This document shows, in pieces, positions 38,994-47,963 of a stretch of 64,000 nucleotides of DNA. The stretch is from contig NZ_LN614827.1 of the NCBI RefSeq assembly GCF_000953135.1, positions 2,633,001 to 2,697,000 on the forward strand. The letters are read 5' to 3'. The first letter of the stretch is position 1; every line of letters starts with the position of its first letter. Under the pieces are notes generated by a model. It ran no database searches and was not told the origin of the DNA. It saw only the letters and a list, made by a program, of their open reading frames with translations. This DNA comes from Legionella fallonii LLAP-10 (GTDB lineage Bacteria; Pseudomonadota; Gammaproteobacteria; Legionellales; Legionellaceae). The translations under genes and the position numbers were made by a program.

Positions 38994-41012
38994 CTACTTA
39001 TCCCCTAAAAAATCGAATGCTTCTTTAATTATGAGCAACTCTTGGGGATTAGGGCTTACCACTGATTTGTCCGTAGTATTTTTTTTCAAAAGCTCTAAAA
39101 ATCTATTTTTTTGCTGCATTGATATGTATTCCTTATTTTCAAGAATTATCAATGAAGCTACCATGCAATTATTTATCTTCTCCAAAGCATTATAAAGCTC
39201 ATCTATGGGAGATATTTTACCATTACTAACCCGTATTAGAGCATGTGACCATGACTTGATCTTAATCCTACTTTGCACATAGTTATTATCTTTAAAGAAC
39301 GCCATCCCTGCCTTGGAAATATAATTATATAAATATTTTTTTACAGGAATAATTACTTTTTCAGGATAATCATTAATCAAGATGGAGAAGCTCTGCAAAG
39401 TACTATTTAAATCCATTTTCTTCAAAAGTATCATGATTCTTTTGCGGGAATTTTCACCTTCATTATCTAATAGCAATTCAAACAATAAACGATTTATCGT
39501 ATTATTTATCATGATTAAATTTTGATTTGAAAACTCACTAGAGAGCCTTAAAAGCAGCTTATCGATTGTAGCGATTAAGTCATCATCAGTTAACATAAGC
39601 CTATTGAGCATCAGCGAATTCACTATAACTCTGGAATCATGATTTTCAGTAAGAAGAACAGTGAGTGTACTGTTTAAATTCACCCAGTCACTTTTCTCAA
39701 ACTCCTCTTTGGTTTTTATTTTTTGGGTTATTAAAAATAATAATTTTGTTTTAACCTCATTATTTGATTCACTATTTATATCATCTATTAACTCACTATA
39801 AGTAATATCACTTAAGTCCTCAATTTCATCCAAATAATTTAATTGTTGTGACAATTGATTTGGGTATTTCTTGTATAAGTCCCACAAGCGTCGACCGTTA
39901 TCTCTGTTCGATTTAAACGGTATGTGGGCTGTCAGATATGTTTCTGCTAAAACAGGAGGTATCTCACCACGCTGATTAGGGAAAGCGTTGAACAAATCTT
40001 TAGGAGCTTGCGTCTCATTATAGGGGGGAATATCTGTATTCAAGACATCCTTGTATAAATATTTAACAAAGGTGTCGCATCGAAAAACCGCGCAATTGCT
40101 AGTTAGAATTTCGCGTGTGTCATTGGTTAGTGGGTTTGTAATAATTACTTCTTCTGGCCCACCAACATGATAAATTGGCTTTAGGGTATATTGAGGACAA
40201 TATTGACTTTGAATGACGGCAATATAAGCCATCTGCCCAGAATCCAATACATCCATTTCACCGTGGTTAAGTTTACCATATCCATACCGAACGCCCCAAA
40301 CATCTCTTTCCTCTTTTATCTGACTAAGACTTTTGTCAAAATGAATTATTGGCTCAATATTCGTAACCTCAATAACCATGTTGCTGATTTCAGGCAAATC
40401 TTCAAATTCTCGTGTCCATATAATTCCTACGTGCCCAAACAATCCAGGAGGCATCCGAAGCAAATCACCGGCATAAACATCTCCGGGACACGCCTTTCTA
40501 TAACTATTACATGTACCATCTATACATTGATATTGTGGCTGAAGAGTAAAACTAAAATAGTAATCATTATACGAGTCGTCAGCAAAGGTACAAGTATATT
40601 CTACATCTTTTGGTCTTGGTGAATTAGGATATCTATCCATGTACATCTCCCAAGTATCAAAAGAGTATTGAATAGGCCAATCATCTGAAATTTTCCATAT
40701 AGCATCGACAATAGTTTCAATACACTTTCCACCATTATAATTTTGTTTGTAAAGCTTGTTTTTTATTTCCTCAAATGAAGTGCTTAGGTTTTCATATTTA
40801 AATTTGGTTGAAGAAGCATTTGAACCACAACCATCTACACTTCCGGTGTCATAAGTAGCTTCTTGGTACCACTTGCCAGTTGGTTGAATAAGGTCAATGT
40901 CACTGGCTGCTAGTGCAGATGTTGTGAAAAATAAGCTAAAAACAATGGTTAAATACTTTTTTGTTGAGGTCAAATATGATGAGCTTAAATTGCTACTTTT
41001 AAAAAAATCCAT
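38994..41012 (-). CDS. Exported protein with a permuted NlpC/P60-like domain and a long helical C-terminus
   Basis: The 672-residue protein has a signal sequence (hydrophobic core about 20-35, ending TSALAA). GDVYAGDLLRMPPGLFGHVGIIW near residue 181 supplies a candidate His, and NCAVFRCDTFVKYLY near 307 a candidate Cys. His before Cys is the order of circularly permuted NlpC/P60 (YiiX/LRAT-like) hydrolases. Residues 380-672 are helical repeats without a known match. A cell-wall, lipid or amide hydrolase role is inferred. Single gene of the ICE cargo. Confidence 0.6.
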   Translation of the reverse strand: MDFFKSSNLSSSYLTSTKKYLTIVFSLFFTTSALAASDIDLIQPTGKWYQEATYDTGSVDGCGSNASSTKFKYENLSTSFEEIKNKLYKQNYNGGKCIETIVDAIWKISDDWPIQYSFDTWEMYMDRYPNSPRPKDVEYTCTFADDSYNDYYFSFTLQPQYQCIDGTCNSYRKACPGDVYAGDLLRMPPGLFGHVGIIWTREFEDLPEISNMVIEVTNIEPIIHFDKSLSQIKEERDVWGVRYGYGKLNHGEMDVLDSGQMAYIAVIQSQYCPQYTLKPIYHVGGPEEVIITNPLTNDTREILTSNCAVFRCDTFVKYLYKDVLNTDIPPYNETQAPKDLFNAFPNQRGEIPPVLAETYLTAHIPFKSNRDNGRRLWDLYKKYPNQLSQQLNYLDEIEDLSDITYSELIDDINSESNNEVKTKLLFLITQKIKTKEEFEKSDWVNLNSTLTVLLTENHDSRVIVNSLMLNRLMLTDDDLIATIDKLLLRLSSEFSNQNLIMINNTINRLLFELLLDNEGENSRKRIMILLKKMDLNSTLQSFSILINDYPEKVIIPVKKYLYNYISKAGMAFFKDNNYVQSRIKIKSWSHALIRVSNGKISPIDELYNALEKINNCMVASLIILENKEYISMQQKNRFLELLKKNTTDKSVVSPNPQELLIIKEAFDFLGDK

Positions 41013-41158
41013 TCCGCAAAATCCATATTAAATCCAGATCGGCGGCATAGTATCAGTCCATGAATCACTTTACTAGACTTACTTACCTTTGGGCTCATCC
41101 GCACTTCAACTCCTTTCGATTTTAATTGAAAGCGATAGAAAAGCCCCAAAATAGGGGC

Positions 41159-41665
41159 TTAATAGCATGAAAAAATATGACTCATTCCATTTACTTCTAC
41201 CGAATAATAATCACTAATAAAAAGATCACGAGCAAAAGCCTCACAATCAAAATAACACATCAAACTATCCGGTATCGCATTACTATAGCACTCTTCAAAA
41301 ATATACCAGGCAAAATCAACTTCTGAATCATAGACGCCATGATAATAATCACTTATCATAGTTTCTGCATCTTCAAGTACATACTCACCCAAAAGCGCCC
41401 GTCCCAGCCCCCCGTGTTCAACAATAAACTCGGAATAAGCTACGATGGTTCCTATGGATTCATACTCACTAAGACGAAGACTACCAAAGCCATCATAATC
41501 ATGTATCGCAAACTCTTCCGCACCCTCAACAGGACTATTTTCTAGCATAGCTCTGATGTCTGCCATAATATCATTTTCACTTTGACTGGCGTCTATCCAC
41601 TCACCATGTAAGTTCCCGCTGTTATAAGATGCCAAGCAGGCTACATAAATTTGAGGTTTATCCAT
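41159..41665 (-). CDS. ardA: ArdA antirestriction protein
   Basis: The 168-residue acidic protein mimics B-form DNA to block type I restriction enzymes during conjugative entry. The family start PQIYVACLASYNSGNLHGEWIDA, the central FAIHDYDGFGSL near residue 73 and the strong Asp/Glu excess fit ArdA, as does the length. ATG at 41665 has AAGGAG at a 9-nt distance; a longer frame upstream lacks a ribosome site. It follows a small gene and the ribozyme leader. Confidence 0.92.
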   Translation of the reverse strand: MDKPQIYVACLASYNSGNLHGEWIDASQSENDIMADIRAMLENSPVEGAEEFAIHDYDGFGSLRLSEYESIGTIVAYSEFIVEHGGLGRALLGEYVLEDAETMISDYYHGVYDSEVDFAWYIFEECYSNAIPDSLMCYFDCEAFARDLFISDYYSVEVNGMSHIFSCY

Positions 41666-41736
41666 GGGGTTGTTCTCCTTAAAGTTACAAAGAGAGCAAG
41701 CCCCAGCGGGAGCATGCTCCCGCATTGGGTTATGAA

Positions 41737-41937
41737 TTAAACAGCTGCAAGTCTAATTGGATTCTTATGATTTCTAACAAACGAAATCAGCGATTCCAAC
41801 TTACTTAAACTAAGATCAGCCTGCTTAGCATCATCTATAGATAACTGCTGGCGAAAACCTTGCAGATCATTGATGCACCAAGCCAGTTCAACAAGTAGAT
41901 GTTCAATTTTCAAAGATACAGTATCGAGTTTTTGCAT
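41737..41937 (-). CDS. Small helical protein upstream of ardA
   Basis: The 66-residue product is amphipathic and probably all-helical (MQKLDTVSLKIEHLLVELAW). A strong CAGGAGA ribosome site sits 6 nt before ATG, which supports translation. It lies between the hammerhead/pseudoknot leader and ardA on the same strand. No family was recognised. Confidence 0.6.
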   Translation of the reverse strand: MQKLDTVSLKIEHLLVELAWCINDLQGFRQQLSIDDAKQADLSLSKLESLISFVRNHKNPIRLAAV

Positions 41938-41969
41938 GGTATTTCTCCTGGTTTAAAAGGATTACCTAC

Positions 41970-41997
41970 CCCAATCGGGATAAAAATCCCCATTGGG
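41970..41997 (-). promoter_or_regulatory. Hairpin in the leader ahead of the ardA gene set
   Basis: CCCAAT-C-GGGAT (41970-41981) pairs with ATCCC-C-ATTGGG (41986-41997), an 11-pair stem with one C-C mismatch and an AAAA loop. It lies about 30 nt upstream of the ribosome site of the small gene and lacks a U-tract, so it may be a translational or stability element rather than a terminator. Confidence 0.45.
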
Positions 41998-42133
41998 TTT
42001 GCAAAAGCAAATATCACCGACACAGTGGTTGATTTGCCTGATTGTTAAAGAAGTTATGCTCGAAGCATTCCTAGGCATAAAGCCGTGAATCATATCCATG
42101 AAATTGAATCCAAAAATAGCAAGACTCAATAAT

Positions 42134-42178
42134 TTCCCGACTAAACGTTCCACCAGTAAATTAGGGAAGAAGATGGTG
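42134..42178 (-). ncRNA. H-type pseudoknot, copy 1, downstream of hammerhead copy 1
   Basis: On the minus strand CACCA (42174-42178) pairs with TGGTG (42151-42155). TTCCC in the loop (42164-42168) pairs with GGGAA (42134-42138) beyond the stem. Copy 2 has AGCCA/TGGCT for the first stem and the same second stem, so the first stem changes in a compensatory way. The linker segment ACGTTT...AGTC is conserved in both. Confidence 0.7.
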
Positions 42179-42182
42179 TTAT

Positions 42183-42230
42183 CACAAGACCTGTAGGTTT
42201 CACCAGAATTGCGCTGGATCATCAGTTGTG
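42183..42230 (-). ncRNA. Type I hammerhead ribozyme, copy 1
   Basis: Read on the minus strand: stem I CACAA with TTGTG, core CTGATGA, stem II CCAG with CTGG (closed by a U-U mismatch at the core end), core GAA, stem III ACC with GGT around a UACA loop, and cleavage residue C. All invariant core nucleotides are present. Predicted cleavage is between 42188 and 42187. A 92-codon frame over this segment is not considered coding. It precedes the ardA gene set by about 245 nt. Confidence 0.82.
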
Positions 42231-42433
42231 TTGTTTTCAATTCTATCTAACATTATTGGAAAATCAATACATTTTCAGAGGCTGTTATCAAATGAATCTG
42301 TTTGACATTAAATGATATTTAAATTTACTTTTAACTAAAAAAAGTTCTATTTTAACATCCAAGGTACCAATTTTGCGCAGTAGCATATAAGGTTTAGTTC
42401 AATAGCCCTTGCGAAGGAGCAAATTATAGCAAG

Positions 42434-44197
42434 TTAAATAAAACTATGTCCGCTTTGTGCGTCCCATAATGCTTTATAAAAACCTCCCGCATCGATTAAT
42501 TGTTTATGACTGCCAATTTCGATAATTTTGCCTTTGTCCATAACTAAAATATTATCCATAGCTAAAATTGTTGATAGTCTATGGGCAATCACAATAACAG
42601 TTCTATTACTCATTGCAATTTGTAAAGACTCTTGTATCAGTTTTTCTGTTAAAGAATCCAGAGAACTTGTGGCTTCATCTAATATCAAAATAGGTGCATC
42701 TTTTAAGACGGCTCTTGCAATCGCAATTCTTTGACATTGGCCGCCGGACAATTTTATACCTCTTTCTCCAACTGGGGTATCATATCCTTGTGGCAAGTTA
42801 AGAATAAACTCATGTGCATGAGCCTTTTTAGCAGCATTCATAACCTCCTCATAAGAAGCATCAACTCTGCCATACAATATGTTTTCATAAACAGTTCGAT
42901 GAAACAAGCCAGGGTGTTGAGGGATAAATGCTATATTTTCTCGCAAGCTTTGTTTATTTATCGTGCTTATATCTTGCTGGTCAATAAATATTTTTCCCTT
43001 ATGTACATCATAAAGACGCATGATTAATTGAACCAATGTACTCTTTCCAGCTCCGCTGTACCCAACTAAACCGACTTTAGAGCCACCCGATATATGGATG
43101 TTTAAATCTTTAATAACAATATCATCAGATTTATATCCAAAATTAACATTCTCAATGATAATTTCAGCATTACTAATATTAAGTCTGGGCGCTGATGGAT
43201 TGGCTCTTTGGTAATGCTTTGTAAAAATCGTATCTATGGCTTGTTGACATAATCCTGCTTGTTCACCTACAACCAATAAGCTTTCGGTAAGAACCCATAT
43301 TTGATCAATAACTGTAATTGCTAATATAAAGATAAAAGCAAAATCCCCAACAGAAATCGCCCCTTTGTTACCAAGAAAAAGCAGTAACAGTATAGATGAT
43401 CCCTGTAAAATCCAGGCAAACCCACCAAGTACCGAAGCATTTAGCATATTTTTGAATTGCATGGATTTATCTTTTTCAACAGTACTAACTGTTGTTTTTT
43501 CTAAGTATTGCGCTTCATAGTTCTCTCGAGCAAATAAAAGCATATTCAACGCATTGGAAAAACAATCAACTATGTTCCCAACATTTTTAGCTCGTGCTTC
43601 AGCATAGGCACGGGCATAAGGTTTAATGCTGTTAGAACAATAATATGCTGTAACAATAAATGCTATTGAGATAACGAAAAAAATTAAGCTGAAATAAGGA
43701 CTCACCAAACCTACCATGAAAATAGAAAGGATAATGGTTAAACCTTGTCTTAATATATTAAACCAGGCATTAACAATGTTCTGGATGTTACTTGTTAAAT
43801 CAGAAATTTTTGTACTAATGGAACCACTTAAATTATCTTGAAAAAAAACGTATGATTGGCCTCGCAAATATGAGGTGGTAACCTCAATGATATCTGCTTT
43901 CAATTTTGGTATGGACTGTAAAACGATATAATTATAAAAACGCCATATAAAAGTAATTATAAATCCCAGAATGATGAGCAATAGTGCTGGTTTCAGACAA
44001 ACATCTAGAAAATTTTTATTATCGGTGTGGGCTGCTGCATCCAAGAGAAGTTTTAAAACATAGGGATTTAACACATTATGGATTGATGAATAAATACCCA
44101 CAAGCAGCATAGCAAAAAACCACTTACGATAAGGAGACGCTATTTCGAAAAAAAAGCTACTAAACTTTGGTGGTTTATCTATTTGCATTTTTGTCAT
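42434..44197 (-). CDS. ABC exporter (fused transmembrane and ATPase domains)
   Basis: The 587-residue half-exporter has six membrane segments in residues 20-310 and an ATPase domain with Walker A GYSGAGKST near 378, LSGGQ near 478 and Walker B ILILDEATSSLD near 499, plus the H-loop IAHR. It is of the MsbA/lipid-multidrug type and should work as a homodimer in the inner membrane. Substrate unknown. A decayed close paralog lies outside the ICE at 28583-29380. Confidence 0.9.
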   Translation of the reverse strand: MTKMQIDKPPKFSSFFFEIASPYRKWFFAMLLVGIYSSIHNVLNPYVLKLLLDAAAHTDNKNFLDVCLKPALLLIILGFIITFIWRFYNYIVLQSIPKLKADIIEVTTSYLRGQSYVFFQDNLSGSISTKISDLTSNIQNIVNAWFNILRQGLTIILSIFMVGLVSPYFSLIFFVISIAFIVTAYYCSNSIKPYARAYAEARAKNVGNIVDCFSNALNMLLFARENYEAQYLEKTTVSTVEKDKSMQFKNMLNASVLGGFAWILQGSSILLLLFLGNKGAISVGDFAFIFILAITVIDQIWVLTESLLVVGEQAGLCQQAIDTIFTKHYQRANPSAPRLNISNAEIIIENVNFGYKSDDIVIKDLNIHISGGSKVGLVGYSGAGKSTLVQLIMRLYDVHKGKIFIDQQDISTINKQSLRENIAFIPQHPGLFHRTVYENILYGRVDASYEEVMNAAKKAHAHEFILNLPQGYDTPVGERGIKLSGGQCQRIAIARAVLKDAPILILDEATSSLDSLTEKLIQESLQIAMSNRTVIVIAHRLSTILAMDNILVMDKGKIIEIGSHKQLIDAGGFYKALWDAQSGHSFI

Positions 44198-44432
44198 TAA
44201 GGTCTCATGTGATAATTACAATTATATAAATCCTGTTTTGGTCTATTTGGTTATCAGTATTTTTGTTATGAGAAGTATAGAGCAATTAGCTCTTTGAAGC
44301 CCACTTTGAATTTTAAAATATTATATACAGTAATTTCTAGCTAAGCCCATTAAAATCGGAATGGTTATATAGCTACCGTTCATAAAAACCTATTAACCGC
44401 AATAACTTTTATGCAAAGCTTTCCATAAAACT

Positions 44433-44463
44433 TATTGTGGAAAGTAAGTGATTATGTAAAGTA
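44433..44463 (+). repeat. Left terminal inverted repeat of the RIT element
   Basis: It starts TATTGTGGAAAGTAAGTG and ends GTAAAGTA. It is the exact reverse complement of 47933-47963 over 31 bp; identity stops on both sides at these positions. Confidence 0.93.
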
Positions 44464-44577
44464 ACTCGAAAAAGAACAGTACTATCAATATATAGATGCC
44501 TAAATACTTTGCATAATATCTCCGATAATCCTTCTATGCGGCCATAAAAGACCGCCGCACTTAAAGGAGGATTATCT

Positions 44578-45834
44578 ATGAATAAGGTTAAATCAAAAAA
44601 GTTATCACTAGATGAATTAGTTTTTGGTGCTTTAAGTCAATTACAAGTACTTAAATATAACGCTCGCTCAATTCGTCGTTATCAGTCCACTTGGACAAGG
44701 CTAATAACGTTTGCCAAAAAGTATGGCTTCAAAAATCAGCTTTGTGAAAAGCTTATTCTTGAATTTTTAGCACTTTATGATATTCGCTCTGATTTGCCAA
44801 CTGCTGCATACAATGATTGGCGAAGACATGCAGAATTTAGCCTTAAAATACTGTGGAATTATGCCCGTTTTGGCTATTTCGAGCGTTGCAAAATTGTATT
44901 AGACAAACTCGAAATCCCATTTGCAATGCAGAAAAGTCTATATGAATATAAAAAATATTGCATAGAGAAACGTTACTTGAGTCCCAACACTGCAAGTGTA
45001 TCTATTAGCCAAATAAGTTTATTTCTTGATTTCATGGGAAAACGAGATATTAAAACATTTCGCCAGATACAACCCAAAGACATATCCGATTTTATCTGTT
45101 CATTATCGCGTTACAGTAAAAAAACTATTTCAGGAATTGCTTCCTATCTACGTATGTACTTCAAATTCCTGATTTATCGAGGTGACTTGAAAAATGATTT
45201 GAGCCAGTCAGTACCTAGTGTTTCTGTTCCTTATCAGGCAAAAATACCATCCGTTTGGGACCGCGAATTGATAACTAAATTACTTGATACAGTCGATAGA
45301 AGCTCACCCAGAGGAAAACGTGATTACGCTATGTTGCTACTGGCCTGCCGATTAGGGTTAAGGTTAGGGGATATTCGTGAGCTTACATTAGATAATATTG
45401 ACTGGGAAGCAGAAATGATCTCAATCACTCAAGGCAAAACTAAAGCTCCTTTATGTCTCCCTTTAACCAATGAAGTGGGTAATGCTCTGATCGATTATAT
45501 TAAATTCGCTCGTCCCGAAACAAATTATAGGCAAGTATTTCTGAAGTTAACACAGCCTTTCACTCCCTATAGCAAAAATACTCATTTTTATAACATAGTT
45601 AGATACTGGCGCGATTTATCTGGTATTAAATTTAGAAGCCAACAACACCAAGGTCTGCATTCACTTCGACATAGTTTAGCCACTTATTTGCTAGAGGATA
45701 ATATTCCATTTTCGCTGATTGCTGATATTTTAGGTCATGCCTCCATGAATACAACGATGATCTACGCTAAAGCGAGCGTTGAAACATTACGTCAAGTGGC
45801 ATTGAGTATCAATGAGGTGAATCATGTCAACTAA
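44578..45834 (+). CDS. RIT tyrosine recombinase A
   Basis: The 418-residue recombinase has an N-terminal SAM-like core-binding region and a catalytic domain with Arg in CRLGLRLGDI, HSLRHSLATYLL near residue 363 and LGHASMNTTMIYAK with the nucleophile Tyr. An excellent AAAGGAGG ribosome site precedes ATG. Its stop overlaps the start of the second gene by 11 bp, so the trio is co-translated. Confidence 0.9.
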   Translation: MNKVKSKKLSLDELVFGALSQLQVLKYNARSIRRYQSTWTRLITFAKKYGFKNQLCEKLILEFLALYDIRSDLPTAAYNDWRRHAEFSLKILWNYARFGYFERCKIVLDKLEIPFAMQKSLYEYKKYCIEKRYLSPNTASVSISQISLFLDFMGKRDIKTFRQIQPKDISDFICSLSRYSKKTISGIASYLRMYFKFLIYRGDLKNDLSQSVPSVSVPYQAKIPSVWDRELITKLLDTVDRSSPRGKRDYAMLLLACRLGLRLGDIRELTLDNIDWEAEMISITQGKTKAPLCLPLTNEVGNALIDYIKFARPETNYRQVFLKLTQPFTPYSKNTHFYNIVRYWRDLSGIKFRSQQHQGLHSLRHSLATYLLEDNIPFSLIADILGHASMNTTMIYAKASVETLRQVALSINEVNHVN

Positions 45835-46822
45835 CAGCAAAGCTATTCAGTTTGAAAGCCCACTTGCACCAATGATGAATCAACTGATTCTGGAAAAACG
45901 AGCCAGTGGATATAAATATGAAAAACTAGACCGTATTTTAAAGTGCTTTGATCACTTCCTGTGCCATACGACAATAAAGCAAAATGAGTTACCTAAAGAA
46001 CTTGTATTGCAATGGCTGGAGAAACAACCTGATGAGCAAGCTTCAACACAACAACGTCGAATTATTCTCGTTCGGCAACTTGCGCGATTAATGATACGAT
46101 TGGGTTACCCAGCCTATGTACCTCCTTATCGCTTTGGCGCTCAACGGTCATATGCTTTCTCACCCTATATTTTTACACAAATTGAGATTCAAAAAATTCT
46201 TCATGCTGTAGATCAACTTAAGCCAGCAGCAAGTTCGCCCCTGCGACATCTTATTATTCCAGAGATATTTCGCTTATTGTATGGATGTGGATTTCGATTA
46301 AGTGAGGTATTGAATTTACGTGTTCGTGATGTTGATTTGAAACAAGGTGTTATCACTATTCGAGAAGGTAAGCATGGTAAAGACCGGCTGGTTCCACCTG
46401 CGTTGGACATGGTAGAACGCTTGCGAGTATATGCTGAAAGCATAGATACTAACTCTCTGGAAAAACGAACTGAAGACACTTTCTTTTTCCCCTCACCGTC
46501 AGGAAGTTGTTGGGGCAAAGGAACCATTTATACCTTATTCCGAAAGATGTTACTCCAATGTGGTATTCCTCATGGAGGCAGAGGGAAAGGACCAAGAGTC
46601 CATGATCTTCGCCACACTTTTGCGGTACACAGACTGGTTCAGTGGTATGAGGAAGGTTGTGATCTGAATGCGAAGCTACCTTTTCTTGTAGCCTATCTTG
46701 GCCATAAAAATTTTACAGGTACACAGAAATATCTTCATCTGACTGCTGAGTTATTTCCTAACCTGACTGAACGCATGAATGAACAGTTTGGCGGTGTAAT
46801 ACCAAAAGGGAGACAATCATGA
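45824..46822 (+). CDS. RIT tyrosine recombinase B
   Basis: The 332-residue recombinase has catalytic residues in YGCGFRLSEVL, HDLRHTFAVHRL near residue 264 and LGHKNFTGTQKYLH with Tyr. It overlaps the third gene by an ATGA. It is the middle member of the RIT trio; the three proteins probably act together on the two ends. Confidence 0.9.
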   Translation: MSTNSKAIQFESPLAPMMNQLILEKRASGYKYEKLDRILKCFDHFLCHTTIKQNELPKELVLQWLEKQPDEQASTQQRRIILVRQLARLMIRLGYPAYVPPYRFGAQRSYAFSPYIFTQIEIQKILHAVDQLKPAASSPLRHLIIPEIFRLLYGCGFRLSEVLNLRVRDVDLKQGVITIREGKHGKDRLVPPALDMVERLRVYAESIDTNSLEKRTEDTFFFPSPSGSCWGKGTIYTLFRKMLLQCGIPHGGRGKGPRVHDLRHTFAVHRLVQWYEEGCDLNAKLPFLVAYLGHKNFTGTQKYLHLTAELFPNLTERMNEQFGGVIPKGRQS

Positions 46823-47826
46823 AACCAACAGATTTTTCAATTTATTTAAGCCGCTTCTTGAGCAACTATCTGGCTGGCCAAAGGAACTTAAGCCCGAATA
46901 CTATAAAAGCATACCGTGATGTCTTTATTCTACTATTGCGATTTTGTCGTGATGTAAAAAATATTCCGATTGAAAAACTACAACTTGAACAGGTTGATGT
47001 GGTTTTAATAGAGGCATTTCTCGATCATATTGAAAAAGATCGACACTGTACGCCACGCACATTAAATCATCGTCTAACCACACTGCATGCATTTTTTCGG
47101 TATATTCAAGTAGAAGATCCACTATATTTGCTGCAATGCCAGCGGATACTGGCCATTCCGTTGCGCCGGTTTGTCCGTCCTGAAGTGAGCTATCTCTCTA
47201 AAGATCATCTTGCTGCTCTTTTAGCACAACCAAATCTTGGAAAACCTGAGGGTAGGAGAGATGTTGTGCTATTAAGTACTCTTTACGATACTGGTGCGCG
47301 AGTTCAGGAATTAATTGACCTTACCGTGGGCGATGTACGATTAAAGACGCCAGCCCAAGTTCGTATTTTAGGCAAAGGAAGAAAAATACGTGTAGTTCCT
47401 CTTATGGATAATACAGCTAACCTTTTGCAGAGCTATTTGCATGAAAATAATTTATTGCTTCCTGAGACGTTTGATTATCCATTGTTCCGGAACAATCAAG
47501 GTAACAAATTAACACGTGTAGGGGTTAATTATATTCTACAAAAATATGAACGGTTAGTACGTGAAGCTTCTCCCCAGTATAAACAAAGAATCAGTCCGCA
47601 TACGCTTCGACATACAAAAGGTATGCATTTGCTACAAGGTGGCGTCTCTTTAGATATTATTCGCGACTTCTTAGGCCACGTAGACATAAAAACCACAGAG
47701 ATTTATGCCAGAGCTAATCTTGAAATGAAACGAGCAGCAATTGAAAAAGTCAGTACGGCACCAATACCAAAAATACCTTCATGGAAAGAAAATAAATCAT
47801 TATTGCAGTGGCTGCAATCTTTATAG
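46819..47826 (+). CDS. RIT tyrosine recombinase C
   Basis: The 335-residue XerC/D-like recombinase has Arg in YDTGARVQELI, HTLRHTKGMHLL near residue 258 and LGHVDIKTTEIYAR with Tyr. It begins within the stop of recombinase B. About 105 bp separate its stop from the right inverted repeat. Confidence 0.9.
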   Translation: MKPTDFSIYLSRFLSNYLAGQRNLSPNTIKAYRDVFILLLRFCRDVKNIPIEKLQLEQVDVVLIEAFLDHIEKDRHCTPRTLNHRLTTLHAFFRYIQVEDPLYLLQCQRILAIPLRRFVRPEVSYLSKDHLAALLAQPNLGKPEGRRDVVLLSTLYDTGARVQELIDLTVGDVRLKTPAQVRILGKGRKIRVVPLMDNTANLLQSYLHENNLLLPETFDYPLFRNNQGNKLTRVGVNYILQKYERLVREASPQYKQRISPHTLRHTKGMHLLQGGVSLDIIRDFLGHVDIKTTEIYARANLEMKRAAIEKVSTAPIPKIPSWKENKSLLQWLQSL

Positions 47827-47932
47827 AGGACACATACATGCGCTATTTTAATCGAGAACCACCTGTAATTTTTTAGATATTATGTAATGTAATTTGGTGG
47901 ATGAGCCATGAAATTATTAGATTTTATTGAAC

Positions 47933-47963
47933 TACTTTACATAATCACTTACTTTCCACAATA
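47933..47963 (-). repeat. Right terminal inverted repeat of the RIT element
   Basis: It is the exact reverse complement of 44433-44463. Read on the minus strand its first five codons are TAT TGT GGA AAG TAA. They continue the reading frame of the integrase gene at 47949-48851 and supply its Tyr-Cys-Gly-Lys end and stop. Confidence 0.93.

Larger units (their letters stand above)
44433..47963 (+). mobile_element. RIT element (recombinases in trio) with complete termini
   Basis: Three overlapping tyrosine-recombinase genes transcribed in one direction lie between perfect 31-bp inverted repeats at 44433-44463 and 47933-47963. This gives a 3531-bp element matching the RIT class. Its right end falls in the 3' end of the neighbouring integrase gene. 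No obvious target duplication is visible at the two ends. Confidence 0.88.

Noticed and set aside
41962..42240. A 92-codon minus-strand frame upstream of the small gene before ardA
   Set aside because: It lies exactly over the hammerhead and pseudoknot. The second copy of the same leader (49950-50055) does not keep the frame, so it is structure, not coding.
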